From: BTUB01 sp964392765
GTDB lineage: Bacteria; Babelota; Babeliae; Babelales; Vermiphilaceae
Length of the DNA stretch: 6,832 nt
Assembly: GCA_964392765.1 (NCBI GenBank)
Contig: CAYMRF010000062.1
Span: 1-6,832 of the forward strand
Reading direction: 5' to 3'
Shown: piece after piece, positions 1-5,513 of the stretch
Numbering within the stretch: the stretch's first letter is position 1
How the letters are laid out: the number at the start of each line of letters is the position of its first letter
The notes under the pieces: generated by a model
Databases searched by the model: none
Told to the model about the DNA's origin: nothing
What the model saw: only the letters and a program-made list of their open reading frames with translations
Made by a program: the position numbers and the translations under genes

Positions 1-148
1 GTGCTTTTTCGCGATCAATCATAGTTTTAGAATAAGAACTAAAAATTAAGCCCTTATTGCTCACATACGTTGCAATAAACATAAAGAGCGCCATCATCGC
101 CAAGGTGAATGCTAAAATATAACCAGGCTTATTATGCTCAATCTTCAT
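1..148 (-). CDS. gspK: GspK-like minor pseudopilin, N-terminal fragment (runs off the left edge)
   Basis: The minus strand from 148 is open to the window edge and gives 49 residues starting MKIEHNKPGYILAFTLAM. The ATG overlaps the gspJ stop codon as ATGA (145-148), the usual sign of translational coupling, and an AAAGGA lies about 11 nt upstream inside gspJ. The start resembles a type III prepilin leader: a short charged stretch, then Gly9, then a long hydrophobic helix (about residues 10-30). The residue at +5 after Gly9 is Phe14 rather than Glu. Canonical GspK also lacks the conserved Glu5, and the gene sits at the gspK position after gspJ, so GspK is the best reading. In T2SS, GspK sits at the pseudopilus tip in a complex with GspI and GspJ. 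Only the leader and helix are visible, so a PilX-like protein or another membrane-anchored protein cannot be excluded. Confidence 0.62.
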   Translation of the reverse strand, partial: MKIEHNKPGYILAFTLAMMALFMFIATYVSNKGLIFSSYSKTMIDREKA

Positions 149-1230
149 CGACCAAACTGTCCTTTAGGTAAATTAAATGGATTTCGCTGTGTGACTTTTG
201 TGGGAGCAGGCGGCGTGAAATTTTGAGAGAAGAAATCTCTGAGCGTTCCTAATAATTTTTGCGTAACATCTTGAGATTCTCGTTTTTCAGGGATATCTGA
301 TGGAATGCGGATCTTAAAAGTAAACGGCGTACTTCTTTTTTTCTGCGCATCCCATAATGAAATTTTAAATTCCACTAATTGCGGAGTAAGCGGCAGCTTT
401 GCTTCGCTCGCATCCGCTCCCTCTTTCTTTTGCGTAGGAATCCATTCAATAGTTTTTTTTACTTCGCGCTTTTTTGGCTCTTTTGTTTTTTCAGCTTCTT
501 TTTTAGCAGCCTCTTCGGGCTTAGCCTCTTGTGGCTTTTCTTTAGACTCAGGAACATAATAAGTATATTCAATAGCTGCACTCTTAATTCCTTCAGCAAG
601 CACTTGCTCTGTTGCTTTTGCAATCGGTTCAAATTCTACATTGCCCGATTCTTTGCGAATTAAACTATATGATTTTGGCGTACCTTTTTCTTCTTTAAGC
701 TCATAAAGCACGCGCGCAATTCTTGGTTTAGCTGATCCAGTTTTGGCAGTCCAATAGATTTGCAAGGGATTGGTGGTAAGAAAACTCAATTGATTGAGCA
801 TGCCTTCTTTATTGGTACTATAAAAAACTCTTTCTAAAGGTTTTTTGGGTTTTTTTTCACTTTTTTCTTCGTTTTCGGATTCTTCTTTCTTCTTTTTCTC
901 TTCTTCACTTTTCTTCTTATCCGCCTCATCTTTATTCGCCTTGGCCTCGGCTGATTTTTTCTTGTCAGGCTCAGGTTGACGATAATAGAATTCATTCGGA
1001 GCAGTAGTACCTGAAAGATCTCTTTCTAATTGCGCATTGATCAGCGTAGCCTTTTCATAGATCGCCGTAGTATTATCAACCACCGGGACAAATCGATTTA
1101 TTTGGTACAATGCAGAAAAAAGAAGCGCTCCTAAAATTGAGGCAATAAAAGTAGCAATGAGTAATTCGATAAGTGTAAAGCCGTCCTTCGAGACGCAGCT
1201 ACGCTGCTCCTCAGGATGAAAGCGATTCAT
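145..1230 (-). CDS. gspJ: Minor pseudopilin GspJ with charged insertions
   Basis: Type II secretion minor pseudopilin, expected to form the pseudopilus tip complex with GspI and GspK after leader cleavage by the prepilin peptidase. The leader ends at Gly17 and is followed by FTLIELLIATFIASILG, with the conserved Glu at mature +5 (Glu22) and a hydrophobic helix to about residue 42. The C-terminal part contains pseudopilin-like beta-rich sequence (residues 134-225 and 262-310). At 361 residues it is much longer than typical GspJ (about 200). The excess is mainly two Lys/Glu-rich segments (about residues 86-134 and 228-261) and a Pro-rich tail. Leader residues 5-16 are encoded by a palindromic repeat. 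The start is supported by GGAGG 7 nt upstream and an ATGA overlap with gspI. GspJ is assigned mainly from the leader and from gene order; overall similarity outside the N-terminus is weak by eye. Confidence 0.85.
   Translation of the reverse strand: MNRFHPEEQRSCVSKDGFTLIELLIATFIASILGALLFSALYQINRFVPVVDNTTAIYEKATLINAQLERDLSGTTAPNEFYYRQPEPDKKKSAEAKANKDEADKKKSEEEKKKKEESENEEKSEKKPKKPLERVFYSTNKEGMLNQLSFLTTNPLQIYWTAKTGSAKPRIARVLYELKEEKGTPKSYSLIRKESGNVEFEPIAKATEQVLAEGIKSAAIEYTYYVPESKEKPQEAKPEEAAKKEAEKTKEPKKREVKKTIEWIPTQKKEGADASEAKLPLTPQLVEFKISLWDAQKKRSTPFTFKIRIPSDIPEKRESQDVTQKLLGTLRDFFSQNFTPPAPTKVTQRNPFNLPKGQFGR
448..549 (-). other. Second Lys/Glu-rich insert of GspJ (residues about 228-261)
   Basis: This part of gspJ encodes a low-complexity stretch dominated by Lys, Glu, Ala and Pro (EAKPEEAAKKEAEK at its core). 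It separates two segments that look like ordinary folded pseudopilin sequence (EYTYYVP before, IEWIPTQ after). It probably forms a charged loop or single helix that protrudes from the globular domain. The DNA is purine-rich on the coding strand and could vary in length by replication slippage. Confidence 0.7.
829..975 (-). other. First Lys/Glu-rich insert of GspJ (residues about 86-134)
   Basis: About 49 residues consist almost only of Lys, Glu, Asp, Ser, Ala and Asn, with runs such as KKSEEEKKKKEESENEEKSE. The segment lies between the first part of the globular domain (ending EFYYRQ) and the strand-like LERVFYSTN. On the plus strand it reads as a continuous TTC/TTT-rich pyrimidine tract. A charged coiled coil, a single alpha-helix or a disordered loop is expected; its function is unknown. 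Confidence 0.75.
1184..1219 (-). repeat. Palindromic repeat embedded in frame in the gspJ leader
   Basis: The element reads TCCTTCGAGACG on the plus strand, then GCAGC (1195-1199), a TAC loop and GCTGC (1203-1207), then CTCCTCAGGA. The outer arms TCCT (1184-1187) and AGGA (1213-1216) also pair, giving an imperfect hairpin. On the coding strand it encodes HPEEQRSCVSKD, GspJ residues 5-16, ending one codon before the leader-cleavage glycine. From memory, the outer words (CCTGAGGAGC and GTCTCGAAGGA) resemble small dispersed palindromes found in many bacterial genomes. Whether this one is dispersed here cannot be seen from a single copy. Confidence 0.7.
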
Positions 1231-1649
1231 GATTTGGCCTCCGGTTTATACACAAAAGTTACTAGCTTCTCTTGCCGCTTTTTGCCTTGCCGATCTACCC
1301 ATTGCATGGTAACACTCTCAAGCAGAACATTTTTAAATTTTTTAAGGGAAGAATTTTCCGGAATTTTACTCAATTGATAAATCAACGTGGTAGGAGGGCG
1401 ATCTATTTTTTTCTCGATGCGCTTTTCTTGCTCATCTGCTTTTAATGAAAATTCATTCTCAACTAAAAATTGTTTGCCCAAGAAAATACGCGCTAACGCT
1501 TGTGACGCCTTAGAGTTGCTACGCATCACATTCAGTTGAATAGAAAAAATAGGCGTGAGCACTAAGCCGATAATGGCAACTGCAAGAAGCACCTCGATAA
1601 GGGTGAAGCCTTTATTTCTGAAAACCATCATATACTTTAAACTGCGCAT
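1227..1649 (-). CDS. gspI: Minor pseudopilin GspI
   Basis: Type II secretion minor pseudopilin, expected to nucleate the pseudopilus tip with GspJ and GspK in the inner membrane and periplasm. Residues 14-21 read G^FTLIEVL, a canonical leader-peptidase site with Glu at mature +5, followed by a hydrophobic helix to about residue 37. The remaining ~100 residues form a small domain (VTMQWVDRQGKKRQEKLVTFVYKPE at the end), and the 140-residue length fits the family. The longest start gives a 14-residue leader and a 38-bp overlap with gspH. ATGs at 1631 and 1628 give leaders of 7-8 residues and overlaps of 17-20 bp and are equally plausible, because none has a strong Shine-Dalgarno sequence. The 3' end overlaps gspJ by 4 bp. 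Confidence 0.87.
   Translation of the reverse strand: MRSLKYMMVFRNKGFTLIEVLLAVAIIGLVLTPIFSIQLNVMRSNSKASQALARIFLGKQFLVENEFSLKADEQEKRIEKKIDRPPTTLIYQLSKIPENSSLKKFKNVLLESVTMQWVDRQGKKRQEKLVTFVYKPEAKS
1238..1242 (-). promoter_or_regulatory. Ribosome binding site of gspJ
   Basis: A perfect GGAGG on the minus strand, 7 nt before the ATG at 1230 and inside the end of gspI. It fixes the gspJ start upstream of the repeat-encoded leader, so the repeat really is translated. Confidence 0.75.
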
Positions 1650-2175
1650 TAAAAGGGTTTAAAACGAGTCCAAATTGCTTTGGTTTACCTGCAGCATTCA
1701 ATTGCTTGGTATCAAGAAAATTAATTGTTACGGTTTGAGCAAGTCCATCGGGCATAATGAAAAACCAACTTTCATTAGTGCCGCCCGCGCCGCGACGAGT
1801 TTTTTCATCAAATCCTTCGATAATAAAATTGGTAATCTCAATCGTCGCAGGAATTTTTGCACTTGCTTTGAAATATGATCCTTTGATACGAGCAAACTCT
1901 AATTCTCCCAGTTTGCTGGTACCGGTAGGGCCTTCAACCCAAAACTCTCTATTTTTAAAATCAAAAACCACTTTATAGACTTTACGCTCAATTAAAGCGC
2001 GTTGCCACGCAAGACGCGTGATCGCATTAACTTTTCCAATAAACGCTTCCCGCTCGCGGCGTGGCAACAGCCTCTTAAAATTGGGAACAATCACACTCAT
2101 TAAGATGCCAATTAAAGCAAATGCTATGAGTATTTCTATTAAAGTAAATCCGTACTTAGAGCTTCTTCCATGCAT
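1612..2175 (-). CDS. gspH: Minor pseudopilin GspH
   Basis: Type II secretion minor pseudopilin that joins the pseudopilus near its tip. Residues 9-16 read G^FTLIEIL after a short basic leader (MHGRSSKY), with Glu at mature +5 and a hydrophobic helix to about residue 30. The segment RREREAFIGKVNAITRLAWQRALIER continues as the amphipathic helix typical of GspH/FimT proteins, in which surface helix and beta-sheet follow (VYKVVFDFKNREFWVEG). The 187-residue length is typical. The first 20 bp overlap the end of gspG and the last 38 bp overlap the long form of gspI, so translation of the three genes is probably coupled. AAGGA lies about 11 nt upstream of the start. The second gene after gspF is the standard gspH position. 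Confidence 0.87.
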   Translation of the reverse strand: MHGRSSKYGFTLIEILIAFALIGILMSVIVPNFKRLLPRREREAFIGKVNAITRLAWQRALIERKVYKVVFDFKNREFWVEGPTGTSKLGELEFARIKGSYFKASAKIPATIEITNFIIEGFDEKTRRGAGGTNESWFFIMPDGLAQTVTINFLDTKQLNAAGKPKQFGLVLNPFNAQFKVYDGFQK

Positions 2176-2593
2176 CTAATTTCTTATCCTTAGGACCATT
2201 TTTGCCTTTTTTATTTCCATACGAATATAATTCATATTCATTGTCGCCGCCTGCAGTCGGTGCATAATAAAATGGTTGTCCCCAGGCATCTTTTATTTCG
2301 CCTCTTTTGGTTTCAACATACGGGCCTTCCCAACGTTCAGTAGCTTTTTCATCAGTAGGCTTCTTTACCAGATCTTTTAAAGATGCTGGATATTCACCCA
2401 CATCATCACGATATCGCTCAAGACCATCCCTGAGTACACGCATAGTTTCTATTGTCGCAGTCTTGCTGTTTCTTTCAACAATTCCACTGTAAGAAACATA
2501 AGCTACTCCACCCAAAACCGCAACGAGCGCAAAAGCGATAAGAATTTCAATGAGCGTAAAACCTTCTTGCGCATGCTTATTTGTATAATTCAT
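2156..2593 (-). CDS. gspG: Major pseudopilin GspG
   Basis: Major subunit of the T2SS pseudopilus, which acts as a piston in the periplasm. The leader ends at Gly11, followed by FTLIEILIAFALVAVLGGVAY with Glu16 at mature +5. Family hallmarks follow: GEYPASLKDLVKKP (residues 66-79), the WEGPYV motif (88-93), KDAWGQPFYY (101-110, usually KDPWGNPY) and SYG near 124-126 before a C-terminal W (142). The 145-residue length is typical. The C-terminal loop reads SYGNKKGKNGPKDKKLDAW. In the usual form this loop is SLGADG...DI..W and binds calcium; here the Asp is replaced by Lys or Asn. The start has AGGAG 6 nt upstream. The gene follows gspF by 18 bp and overlaps gspH by 20 bp. Confidence 0.95.
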   Translation of the reverse strand: MNYTNKHAQEGFTLIEILIAFALVAVLGGVAYVSYSGIVERNSKTATIETMRVLRDGLERYRDDVGEYPASLKDLVKKPTDEKATERWEGPYVETKRGEIKDAWGQPFYYAPTAGGDNEYELYSYGNKKGKNGPKDKKLDAWKKL

Positions 2594-2599
2594 AAATTA

Positions 2600-2604
2600 C
2601 TCCT
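2600..2604 (-). promoter_or_regulatory. Ribosome binding site of gspG
   Basis: AGGAG on the minus strand, 6 nt before the gspG ATG, in the 18-bp gap after gspF. It is the best-placed Shine-Dalgarno in the cluster, consistent with the major pseudopilin needing high expression. Confidence 0.7.
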
Positions 2605-2611
2605 AAAAGTA

Positions 2612-3823
2612 TCATCCAACGTTTTCCATTCCACCAATCATAGGTAGCATTAATGCCATAATAATAAACCCAACAACTACCGCCATTACAATCAGCAATG
2701 CGGGGCCAATCTTTGCCGCTAATCCATCAGCATATTCACCAAGATCCTCCTCATAGTTTTTTGCTACCGTTAATAGCATGGTATCAAGTTGCCCACTTTG
2801 TTCTCCCGTGCTAATTAAATACGTTGCAATGGGAGGAAAAATTCCGGTCTGTTTTAAATATTGAGCAATTTTACCTTGCTTAATAATTTTATCACGAGCT
2901 TCGCGTAATGCATCAGCCAACACGCGATTATCAATAATATTTACTACAATATCCAGAGATTCAGCCAAATTAACGCCTCCCTCAAGGAGCATGCCCAGGG
3001 TATAGCAAAACTGCACAATTGCATTCGTACGAGTAAAATAGCCAATAATCGGCAATCTTAATTTAATGCTATCAATAGTTCTTGCGCCACTCGGAGTAGA
3101 CTTCCAATATCTGAACCCAAAATATGCCAGCAATCCCCCTATAAGCAACCAAAGATAATATTGGGTAAATATTTTCGAAATACTTAGTAAAATCTGTGTA
3201 GGCAATGGAAGCTCTTTTCCCTGTGAGGAGAAATTTTCTTCCATCGATGGAACTACAACAATAAGCAAGCCGCTTACCACAAGCACTGCTACTATTAATT
3301 GAATAACAGGCCCGGTAAGGGCTGCGCGAACTCTTTTGCGAATCTCCTGGCGGCGTTCTAAATAAGCGGTAAGCCTATCTAAAATTACTTCTAATTTACC
3401 GCTTGCTTCTCCCGCTCTCACCAGCTGTACATAAATATTATCGAATACTTTAGGATACTTTTTTAATGCATCTGCAAATGAGATACCTTCCTTCACTTCA
3501 TCTTTAATGGCAATAAGCATACTACGCACATTACCTTCAAACTGCTCAATTAACAGCTCCAGCGATTGCAAAAGAGGGACCCCAGATTTTAAAAGTACCG
3601 CAAGTTGACGAGTGAAAAGTATTTTTTCTTTAATAGTGACGTTTTTTGCAAACAGTCTCTGCCACCACGAAAGCGTAGCTTCTTGAGTTCCTAACGTTAT
3701 TGAAGTGGGATAAATTCCCTGCTTGCTCAACTGTTCTTTTGCAGATTGCAATGAAGGCGCGTCAATGCTTCCGGTAACTTTTTTACCCTCTTTGGAAAAA
3801 GCTTGGTATAAATATAACGCCAT
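2612..3823 (-). CDS. gspF: T2SS inner-membrane platform protein GspF
   Basis: Polytopic platform protein that connects the assembly ATPase (GspE) to pseudopilus growth. The N-terminal region (about 1-55) starts with YLYQAFSKEGKKVTGSIDA, as GspF/PilC proteins do. Two tandem GspF domains follow. The first (about 66-190) has FTRQLAVLLKSGVPLLQSLE and GEASGKLEVIL; the second (about 268-392) has FCYTLGMLLEGGVNLAESLD and GEQSGQLDTML. Three membrane segments are visible near 168-191, 222-239 and 373-395. At 403 residues it is full length. AAAGGA at 3832-3837 lies 8 nt before the ATG. It is the first gene of the minus-strand cluster. PilC of type IV pili is a close relative, but the following G-H-I-J order favours T2SS. 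The usual upstream neighbour gspE is not here. Confidence 0.96.
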   Translation of the reverse strand: MALYLYQAFSKEGKKVTGSIDAPSLQSAKEQLSKQGIYPTSITLGTQEATLSWWQRLFAKNVTIKEKILFTRQLAVLLKSGVPLLQSLELLIEQFEGNVRSMLIAIKDEVKEGISFADALKKYPKVFDNIYVQLVRAGEASGKLEVILDRLTAYLERRQEIRKRVRAALTGPVIQLIVAVLVVSGLLIVVVPSMEENFSSQGKELPLPTQILLSISKIFTQYYLWLLIGGLLAYFGFRYWKSTPSGARTIDSIKLRLPIIGYFTRTNAIVQFCYTLGMLLEGGVNLAESLDIVVNIIDNRVLADALREARDKIIKQGKIAQYLKQTGIFPPIATYLISTGEQSGQLDTMLLTVAKNYEEDLGEYADGLAAKIGPALLIVMAVVVGFIIMALMLPMIGGMENVG

Positions 3824-3850
3824 TGCAAAAATCCTTTATTTCAACGGAAT

Positions 3851-3879
3851 TTGACGCCTTTAAGCAAGTATGCTTCAAT
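3851..3879 (+). promoter_or_regulatory. Possible sigma-70 promoter for the divergent secreted-protein gene
   Basis: TTGACG (3851-3856) is followed after 17 bp by TTCAAT (3874-3879), matching five and four of six consensus positions; this would start transcription near 3886. It lies in the 99-bp divergent gap between gspF and the plus-strand gene. The word TATGCTT occurs twice here (3869-3875 and 3886-3892), 17 bp apart, which could be an operator or chance. No equally good promoter was seen for gspF on the other strand; the best there are weak (TTGGAT and TATTTT with 17 bp between). Confidence 0.35.
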
Positions 3880-3910
3880 TAAAAATATGCTTGCAACCTT
3901 TTTTATCCAA

Positions 3911-3916
3911 AAGGAG
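3911..3916 (+). promoter_or_regulatory. Ribosome binding site deciding the start at 3923
   Basis: AAGGAG lies 6 nt before ATG 3923. A longer reading from TTG 3851 is open in frame but would put 24 non-hydrophobic residues before the signal peptide and has no such site, so the downstream ATG is preferred. Confidence 0.8.
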
Positions 3917-3922
3917 CTTTAC

Positions 3923-4852
3923 ATGTATCGTAAAGTATTTTTAAGTATAATCATTGTTGGCCTTCTTACTAGTCATAATGCAAAAGGCAAAGATTATCAA
4001 CATCCGTATTCGAGCGCTGATATTTCCAAATCAAGCGCACTTTTTACCCGCTCTGTTTTTGCCAGTGGTATTGGCGACTTTTTAAAAGATGTCTTTAATG
4101 CGCCTGCATATGCGGATGATTTTTTGCCTAATAACTTCTTCCACATGGTTGAATTATTGCAGCATGGCAATCAAACGGGAAAAGATAATGTCTATGTAAA
4201 GGCAGTGATCCGCTTATTTGCTAATAAGATGAAAGCAAGCTCGTATATTAATGCCTATGCATTCTCTGATCTTTTAGGCCAATGCCCAAGTTTATTGCAG
4301 CGCCATTTTGTGATTAAAAGTGATAATGTGCTTAGCTCACTCAAGGATATTATCTATGAGTTGCAATACCAATCATTCAAATCTCGCTTTCCTGATTTTA
4401 AATCAAGCCCGGAAACATTCTTAAACAATTTGGCGCAGCAAATTGAAGATGCTGCCGAATTGCGCAAGCTCATGAATCTTTTCTTAGAAGTCTGTTTAAG
4501 TAAACTTATTTGGAGTCCCCAAGACCAATTTGAAACCTGGCAAAATACCAAAGCAATTGCCGATCAATTGGCAGCACTCTATCGCCATACTATTATTGCA
4601 GATTTAGAAGATCTTAACGGGCTTTGCATTACGTTGCTCGAGCGTTATTGCTTCTTCTTAGATGTGGCGGGCGCTCAAATTGACATTAGTACTTATGAAA
4701 AGATCAAAGAAGATCTTGCGCATTGCCAAACGCCGTTGCTTGATTTAGCAGAACAAGAAGATGTGCTTGAAACTAAGGCGCAACGTTTAAGCCGCTGCCT
4801 GCTTTCTTTAGAAGCGAAAGCACGTGCACGCGAAAGCGGTATCCTTGTATAA
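3923..4852 (+). CDS. Secreted helical protein of unknown function
   Basis: A 309-residue protein that I do not recognise. Residues 1-20 (MYRKVFLSIIIVGLLTSHNA) look like a Sec signal peptide with a short basic n-region and a hydrophobic core; cleavage is probably near Ala20-Gly22. The rest is predicted by eye to be mainly alpha-helical, with amphipathic stretches such as QQIEDAAELRKLMNLFLEV (residues 172-190), a long C-terminal helix rich in Glu, Lys, Ala and Arg (about 270-305) and no second membrane segment. Five Cys residues are scattered in the mature part (121, 191, 235, 243, 268, and another at 292). No catalytic motif is evident. It is divergent from gspF and converges on the ankyrin gene, so it is probably its own transcription unit. 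Export to the periplasm or beyond is inferred only from the N-terminus. Confidence 0.8.
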   Translation: MYRKVFLSIIIVGLLTSHNAKGKDYQHPYSSADISKSSALFTRSVFASGIGDFLKDVFNAPAYADDFLPNNFFHMVELLQHGNQTGKDNVYVKAVIRLFANKMKASSYINAYAFSDLLGQCPSLLQRHFVIKSDNVLSSLKDIIYELQYQSFKSRFPDFKSSPETFLNNLAQQIEDAAELRKLMNLFLEVCLSKLIWSPQDQFETWQNTKAIADQLAALYRHTIIADLEDLNGLCITLLERYCFFLDVAGAQIDISTYEKIKEDLAHCQTPLLDLAEQEDVLETKAQRLSRCLLSLEAKARARESGILV

Positions 4853-4855
4853 ACT

Positions 4856-5485
4856 TTATCGTGAGGCTTTTTTAATCAGATCAGAGAATTCGTTTTTTTC
4901 ATCTTGAGTAAGGTATTCTGATTGCAAAATTTCTTTTTGTGGAGTTTCTCCCCAAATACCTGCTATTTTTGGATCAGCTCTATTTTCTAAAAGCAACTTA
5001 AAAATTGCCTTTTTAGCTTCTAACGCATTTGCAGAACGCCGCAATCCTTGAGCCACTTTCAATAAAGGTGTAGCATTAAATTGATCAACAATATTTGGGG
5101 TTGCACCATTTTCAAGCAAATGTTGAGCTATACTCTTAAGGCCATACATTGCTGCAAGATGAAGAGCTGCTTCTCCTCGATTATTTTGAGTATTCACTGA
5201 TGCTCCTGCCCTGAGTAAATCGGTCACGATTTCTTGTGCATTCTCATATTCTTTAGAATCATGCAAAGTAATGTATAGCGCAAGTGTAAGAGGCGTTTCT
5301 CCTTCCGCATTTTTTTGATTTACATCATCGCCTTTTGCAATGAATTGCTTCACCTGCAAACAATCTTGATGGAGAGAAGCCTGCAGCAAATTATGATGAT
5401 TAATAGAGAGGCCTTCCATTCCTAAACACTGAAAGTTTATCAATGCCAGCAAACTTGTCTTTAACAAATTTTTAATCGAATTCAT
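4856..5485 (-). CDS. Secreted ankyrin-repeat protein
   Basis: A 209-residue protein with a signal-peptide-like N-terminus (MNSIKNLLKTSLLALINFQCLG) and four recognisable ankyrin repeats. They lie at about residues 31-60 (ending GDDVNQKN), 62-101 (GETPLTLAL to GASVNTQNN, with an extra loop around HDSKEYENAQ), 104-134 (GEAALHLAAMYGLKSIAQHL to GATPNIVD) and 137-172 (NATPLLKVAQ to NRADPK). A partial fifth begins at GETPQKE (179-185). Ankyrin repeats bind proteins; there is no enzymatic domain. The reading frame is also open back to a TTG at 5530, but ATG 5485 puts the charged residues directly before the hydrophobic core and has AAAAGGGAG upstream. It lies 28 bp after the beta-barrel gene and is probably co-transcribed with it. 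The fold assignment is firm; the export route and partner are not. Confidence 0.9.
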   Translation of the reverse strand: MNSIKNLLKTSLLALINFQCLGMEGLSINHHNLLQASLHQDCLQVKQFIAKGDDVNQKNAEGETPLTLALYITLHDSKEYENAQEIVTDLLRAGASVNTQNNRGEAALHLAAMYGLKSIAQHLLENGATPNIVDQFNATPLLKVAQGLRRSANALEAKKAIFKLLLENRADPKIAGIWGETPQKEILQSEYLTQDEKNEFSDLIKKASR

Positions 5486-5495
5486 CACAATGATG

Positions 5496-5504
5496 CTCCC
5501 TTTT
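5496..5504 (-). promoter_or_regulatory. Ribosome binding site of the ankyrin gene
   Basis: AAAAGGGAG on the minus strand, 10 nt before ATG 5485. Spacing is a little long, but it supports this start over the in-frame TTG at 5530, which overlaps the upstream gene by 17 bp. Confidence 0.5.
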
Positions 5505-5513
5505 AGCGAGAAC

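Noticed and set aside
305..663. Plus-strand open frames opposite gspJ
   Set aside because: They are antisense to the Lys/Glu-rich coding tract, which reads as Phe/Ser/Leu-rich nonsense on the other strand; there is no ribosome binding site and gspJ is well supported.
829..975. Pyrimidine-rich tract considered as a non-coding repeat or triplex-forming element
   Set aside because: It is explained by Lys and Glu codons in an intact gspJ frame; the units are irregular, so no tandem repeat is called.
1675..1978. Plus-strand open frames opposite gspH
   Set aside because: They lie wholly within gspH and show no recognisable motif or start signal.
2307..2492. Plus-strand open frame opposite gspG
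   Set aside because: It is fully antisense to the conserved GspG core.
3851..3922. N-terminal extension of the plus-strand gene from TTG 3851
   Set aside because: ATG 3923 has AAGGAG at ideal spacing and starts a proper signal peptide; the TTG overlaps a likely -35 element.
4354..4551. Minus-strand open frame inside the plus-strand secreted-protein gene
   Set aside because: Antisense shadow with no start signal or motif.
4833..4873. Possible terminator after the plus-strand gene (AAAGC ... GCTTTTTT)
   Set aside because: The stem is only about 5 bp with a large loop and lies across the end of both convergent genes; the T-run alone is not enough support.
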